Assembly: GCA_001796285.1 (NCBI GenBank)
Contig: MGMD01000011.1
Coordinates: 1 to 53,125 of the forward strand
Direction of reading: 5' to 3'
Source: Chlamydiae bacterium RIFCSPLOWO2_12_FULL_45_20
GTDB taxonomy: Bacteria; Chlamydiota; Chlamydiia; Chlamydiales; SM23-39
Length of the DNA stretch: 53,125 nt
Part shown: positions 51,943-53,125 of the stretch, piece after piece
Position numbering within the stretch: position 1 is the first letter of the stretch
How the letters are laid out: every line of letters starts with the position of its first letter
Notes under the pieces: generated by a model
Told to the model about the DNA's origin: nothing
The model's input: only the letters and a program-made list of their open reading frames with translations
The model's database searches: none
Program-made: the position numbers and the translations under genes

Positions 51943-52164
51943 CTATACCAGCCGCTTTCTTTTCTTCTTGGGTTTTCGAGAACGGCCTATTTTTTCCGCA
52001 CTGACCGACTCTTTTCTGAATTGTTTGCCAATTTTTTCCAAACTCAACGTCCCGACACGAACTCTTTGAGCGGCAGATTTATTGCCCTTTCTGACCTTGA
52101 TTAAGTCGCCCGCAATACGGCCGAGGACTTGCTCGAGCTTTCCCATCGTATCCATAAGAGACAT
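51943..52164 (-). CDS. hctA: Histone H1-like chromatin protein HctA, short form
   Basis: HctA (Hc1) condenses the chromosome during conversion to elementary bodies. The 73-residue protein carries the conserved Hc1 N-terminal module: RKGNKSAAQRVRVGTLSLEKIGK followed by RKESVSAEKIG, very close to C. trachomatis Hc1 as I remember it. The basic tail is only about 12 residues (RSRKPKKKRKR), whereas C. trachomatis Hc1 is about 125 residues with a long Lys/Ala tail. I chose the ATG at 52164, with GGAGAG upstream; a GTG at 52170 would add two residues. It is divergent from the MOMP-like gene and upstream of rlmD. Confidence 0.88.
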   Translation of the reverse strand: MSLMDTMGKLEQVLGRIAGDLIKVRKGNKSAAQRVRVGTLSLEKIGKQFRKESVSAEKIGRSRKPKKKRKRLV

Positions 52165-52196
52165 GTACACTCTCCAAATTCGTAGACTCTCTTATC

Positions 52197-52246
52197 CATA
52201 AACAACTCGAAAATTTATTGCGCAACAATTTTTTTGTGTATATAGA
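52197..52246. promoter_or_regulatory. Divergent promoter region of hctA and MOMP-like gene
   Basis: The palindrome TTGCGCAA (52218-52225) supplies a TTGCGC -35 on each strand. On plus it is followed after 17 bases by TATAGA (52241-52246). On minus the matching -10 (TTTATG) is weak. Overlapping -35 boxes would couple the two promoters. Confidence 0.35.
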
Positions 52247-52252
52247 TATCGC

Positions 52253-53044
52253 ATGATCTGCTTTCGGCTCTTTCTATCCTTTGTACTCCTTTCATCCTCG
52301 CTGCTATATGCGACAGTCACAGGAAATCCCGCAGCCCCCGACTTATTGACAGCTGGGATCTGGAAAAAGCGCTCCTCCTTCTTTTCTTTTCGCATGGAAT
52401 ATCTCGATGATTGGATTTATCAAGCCCGTTTTTGTGATGAATTTAAACTCGAAGGAGTTACCCATACACGCACATTTTTGGAATTGTCCACTTATGCGGG
52501 CTCTTGCATCCTGAATTTTTTCAACCGCATCGATGTCTATGGCCTTGTTGGCAGTTCCCGACTCCAACTCGATGAGGAAATTTTTACCAAAAGAGCTTTT
52601 AGTTGGGGCGTTGGTTCTAAAATGATTCTTCTGAAATATCGAAATTTTTTCATCGGCGCTGATGCCAAATATTTTGCAACAGATCAAAAACCAACCTTTT
52701 TTCTTCTAGATAGTGAAGCCTATAACATTGTCACAGATTACCGCGCGAAATATGAAGAACTACAGGGAGGGCTAGGCATTGCATACCGTCTGTGGATGTT
52801 CACGCCTTACATCAATGCGACTTATATTTTGACCCGTATTCAACCGGCGCCTCCAATGATTCTTGTTCAGCTTCCCGACATGAACGAAAGGGTTGATGTA
52901 GAGCTCAAATCCTTAATCAACAAAAAAAAATGGGGCATGGCTCTTGGCTTCAGCCTCATCGACATCAAAAAGGCCTCGCTTTCATTCGAATGGCGAGCCT
53001 TTAACCAAAATGCGATAAACGTGAGTGGAGAGATCCGTTTCTAA
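52253..53044 (+). CDS. MOMP-like outer-membrane beta-barrel protein
   Basis: This 263-residue protein has a 20-residue signal peptide (ending LLYA). The mature start TVTGNPAAPDLLTAGIW resembles the N-terminus of chlamydial major outer membrane proteins (L-P-V-G-N-P-A-E-P-S-L). Alternating beta-strand segments follow, and the protein ends ...NVSGEIRF with a C-terminal Phe, the usual signal for barrel insertion by BAM. It is shorter than Chlamydiaceae MOMP (about 390 residues) and has only two cysteines in the mature part, so it would be a smaller porin without heavy disulfide cross-linking. The start is uncertain because no Shine-Dalgarno is visible. Confidence 0.75.
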   Translation: MICFRLFLSFVLLSSSLLYATVTGNPAAPDLLTAGIWKKRSSFFSFRMEYLDDWIYQARFCDEFKLEGVTHTRTFLELSTYAGSCILNFFNRIDVYGLVGSSRLQLDEEIFTKRAFSWGVGSKMILLKYRNFFIGADAKYFATDQKPTFFLLDSEAYNIVTDYRAKYEELQGGLGIAYRLWMFTPYINATYILTRIQPAPPMILVQLPDMNERVDVELKSLINKKKWGMALGFSLIDIKKASLSFEWRAFNQNAINVSGEIRF

Positions 53045-53080
53045 AAAAAAAGCCCCGACAAGAGGACTCTTGTCGGGGCT
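53042..53080 (-). terminator. Strong terminator of the rRNA operon
   Basis: A 14-bp perfect stem (AGCCCCGACAAGAG / CTCTTGTCGGGGCT, 53051-53064 with 53067-53080) is followed on the minus strand by a run of T (53050-53043). It lies 9 bases beyond the 5S rRNA 3' end and directly after the MOMP-like stop. Confidence 0.9.
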
Positions 53081-53089
53081 GGATAAAAT

Positions 53090-53125
53090 CTGGCAGCGAC
53101 CTACTCTCCCAGTCTCTTGTGACTA
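53090..53125 (-). rRNA. rrf: 5S rRNA, 3' end only
   Basis: On the minus strand the sequence reads ...GGGAGAGTAGGTCGCTGCCAG, the conserved 3' end of bacterial 5S rRNA. The rest of the gene, and presumably 23S and 16S, lies beyond the right edge. Confidence 0.88.

Noticed and set aside
53042..53080. Terminator of the MOMP-like gene on plus
   Set aside because: On plus the hairpin is not followed by a T-run; the T-run is on minus, so it belongs to the rRNA operon, though it may slow plus transcription.

Overview
The window comes from a member of the phylum Chlamydiota, most likely an amoeba- or animal-associated family outside the Chlamydiaceae (Parachlamydiaceae, Waddliaceae, Criblamydiaceae or Simkaniaceae); I cannot fix the genus. 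The evidence is gene content and order. Several blocks match Chlamydia trachomatis order as I remember it: mreB / SWIM-SNF2 helicase / tRNA-Gly / tig / clpP / clpX (CT709-CT705), the type III secretion (T3S) cluster chaperone-sctD-E-F-G-CT668-like-N-O-P-Q-kinase-sctC (CT663-CT674), hemE-tkt / alaS-mfd plus amn / efp (CT747-CT752), and hctA-rlmD-yajC (CT743-CT741). Lineage extras (NAD synthetase, SulP permease, GT90 enzyme, RING-H2 and SET proteins) argue against Chlamydiaceae.

Layout. 1-2.2 kb: accessory start with an unknown small protein, a 163-bp MITE, a tandem aspartyl-protease-like protein and a DoxX-like membrane protein. 2.2-10.3 kb: mreB and the helicase on minus, then tRNA-Gly(GCC), trigger factor, ClpP and ClpX on plus. 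10.4-25.4 kb: the T3S cluster on plus. It is interrupted between sctN and sctO by a minus-strand, AT-flanked gene for an Inc-like bilobed membrane protein. It ends in an unusually long secretin with nine extra N-type repeats, to which a lipoprotein gene and a YidD-like gene are coupled. 26.7 kb: a second MITE copy, one base different from the first over the aligned 156 bp. 26.9-31.2 kb: GT90 enzyme, SulP transporter and Der on minus. 31.3-35 kb: an Inc-like small protein, a RING-H2 protein, hemE and tkt. 35-40.8 kb: alaS and mfd. 40.7-43.1 kb: a chlamydia-type unknown, a SET-domain protein and AMP nucleosidase. 43.2-48 kb: efp with an EpmA-like ligase, NAD synthetase and HtpG. 48-53 kb: phosphoesterase, coiled-coil protein, YajC, RlmD, histone H1-like HctA, a MOMP-like outer-membrane protein, and the 3' end of a 5S rRNA with its terminator.

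How the genes work together. The T3S block encodes inner ring (SctD), needle (SctF) with its chaperones (SctE, SctG), probable inner rod (CT668-like), ATPase, stalk, ruler, C-ring and secretin. A Ser/Thr kinase sits beside a SctD with two phosphothreonine-binding FHA domains, so phospho-control of the basal body is plausible. Candidate substrates in the window are the two bilobed membrane proteins, the RING-H2 protein, the SET protein and the coiled-coil protein. The rest is housekeeping: proteostasis, heme, pentose phosphate, translation, NAD synthesis and DNA repair. The export-gate genes sctJ, sctL and sctR-V are not in this window.
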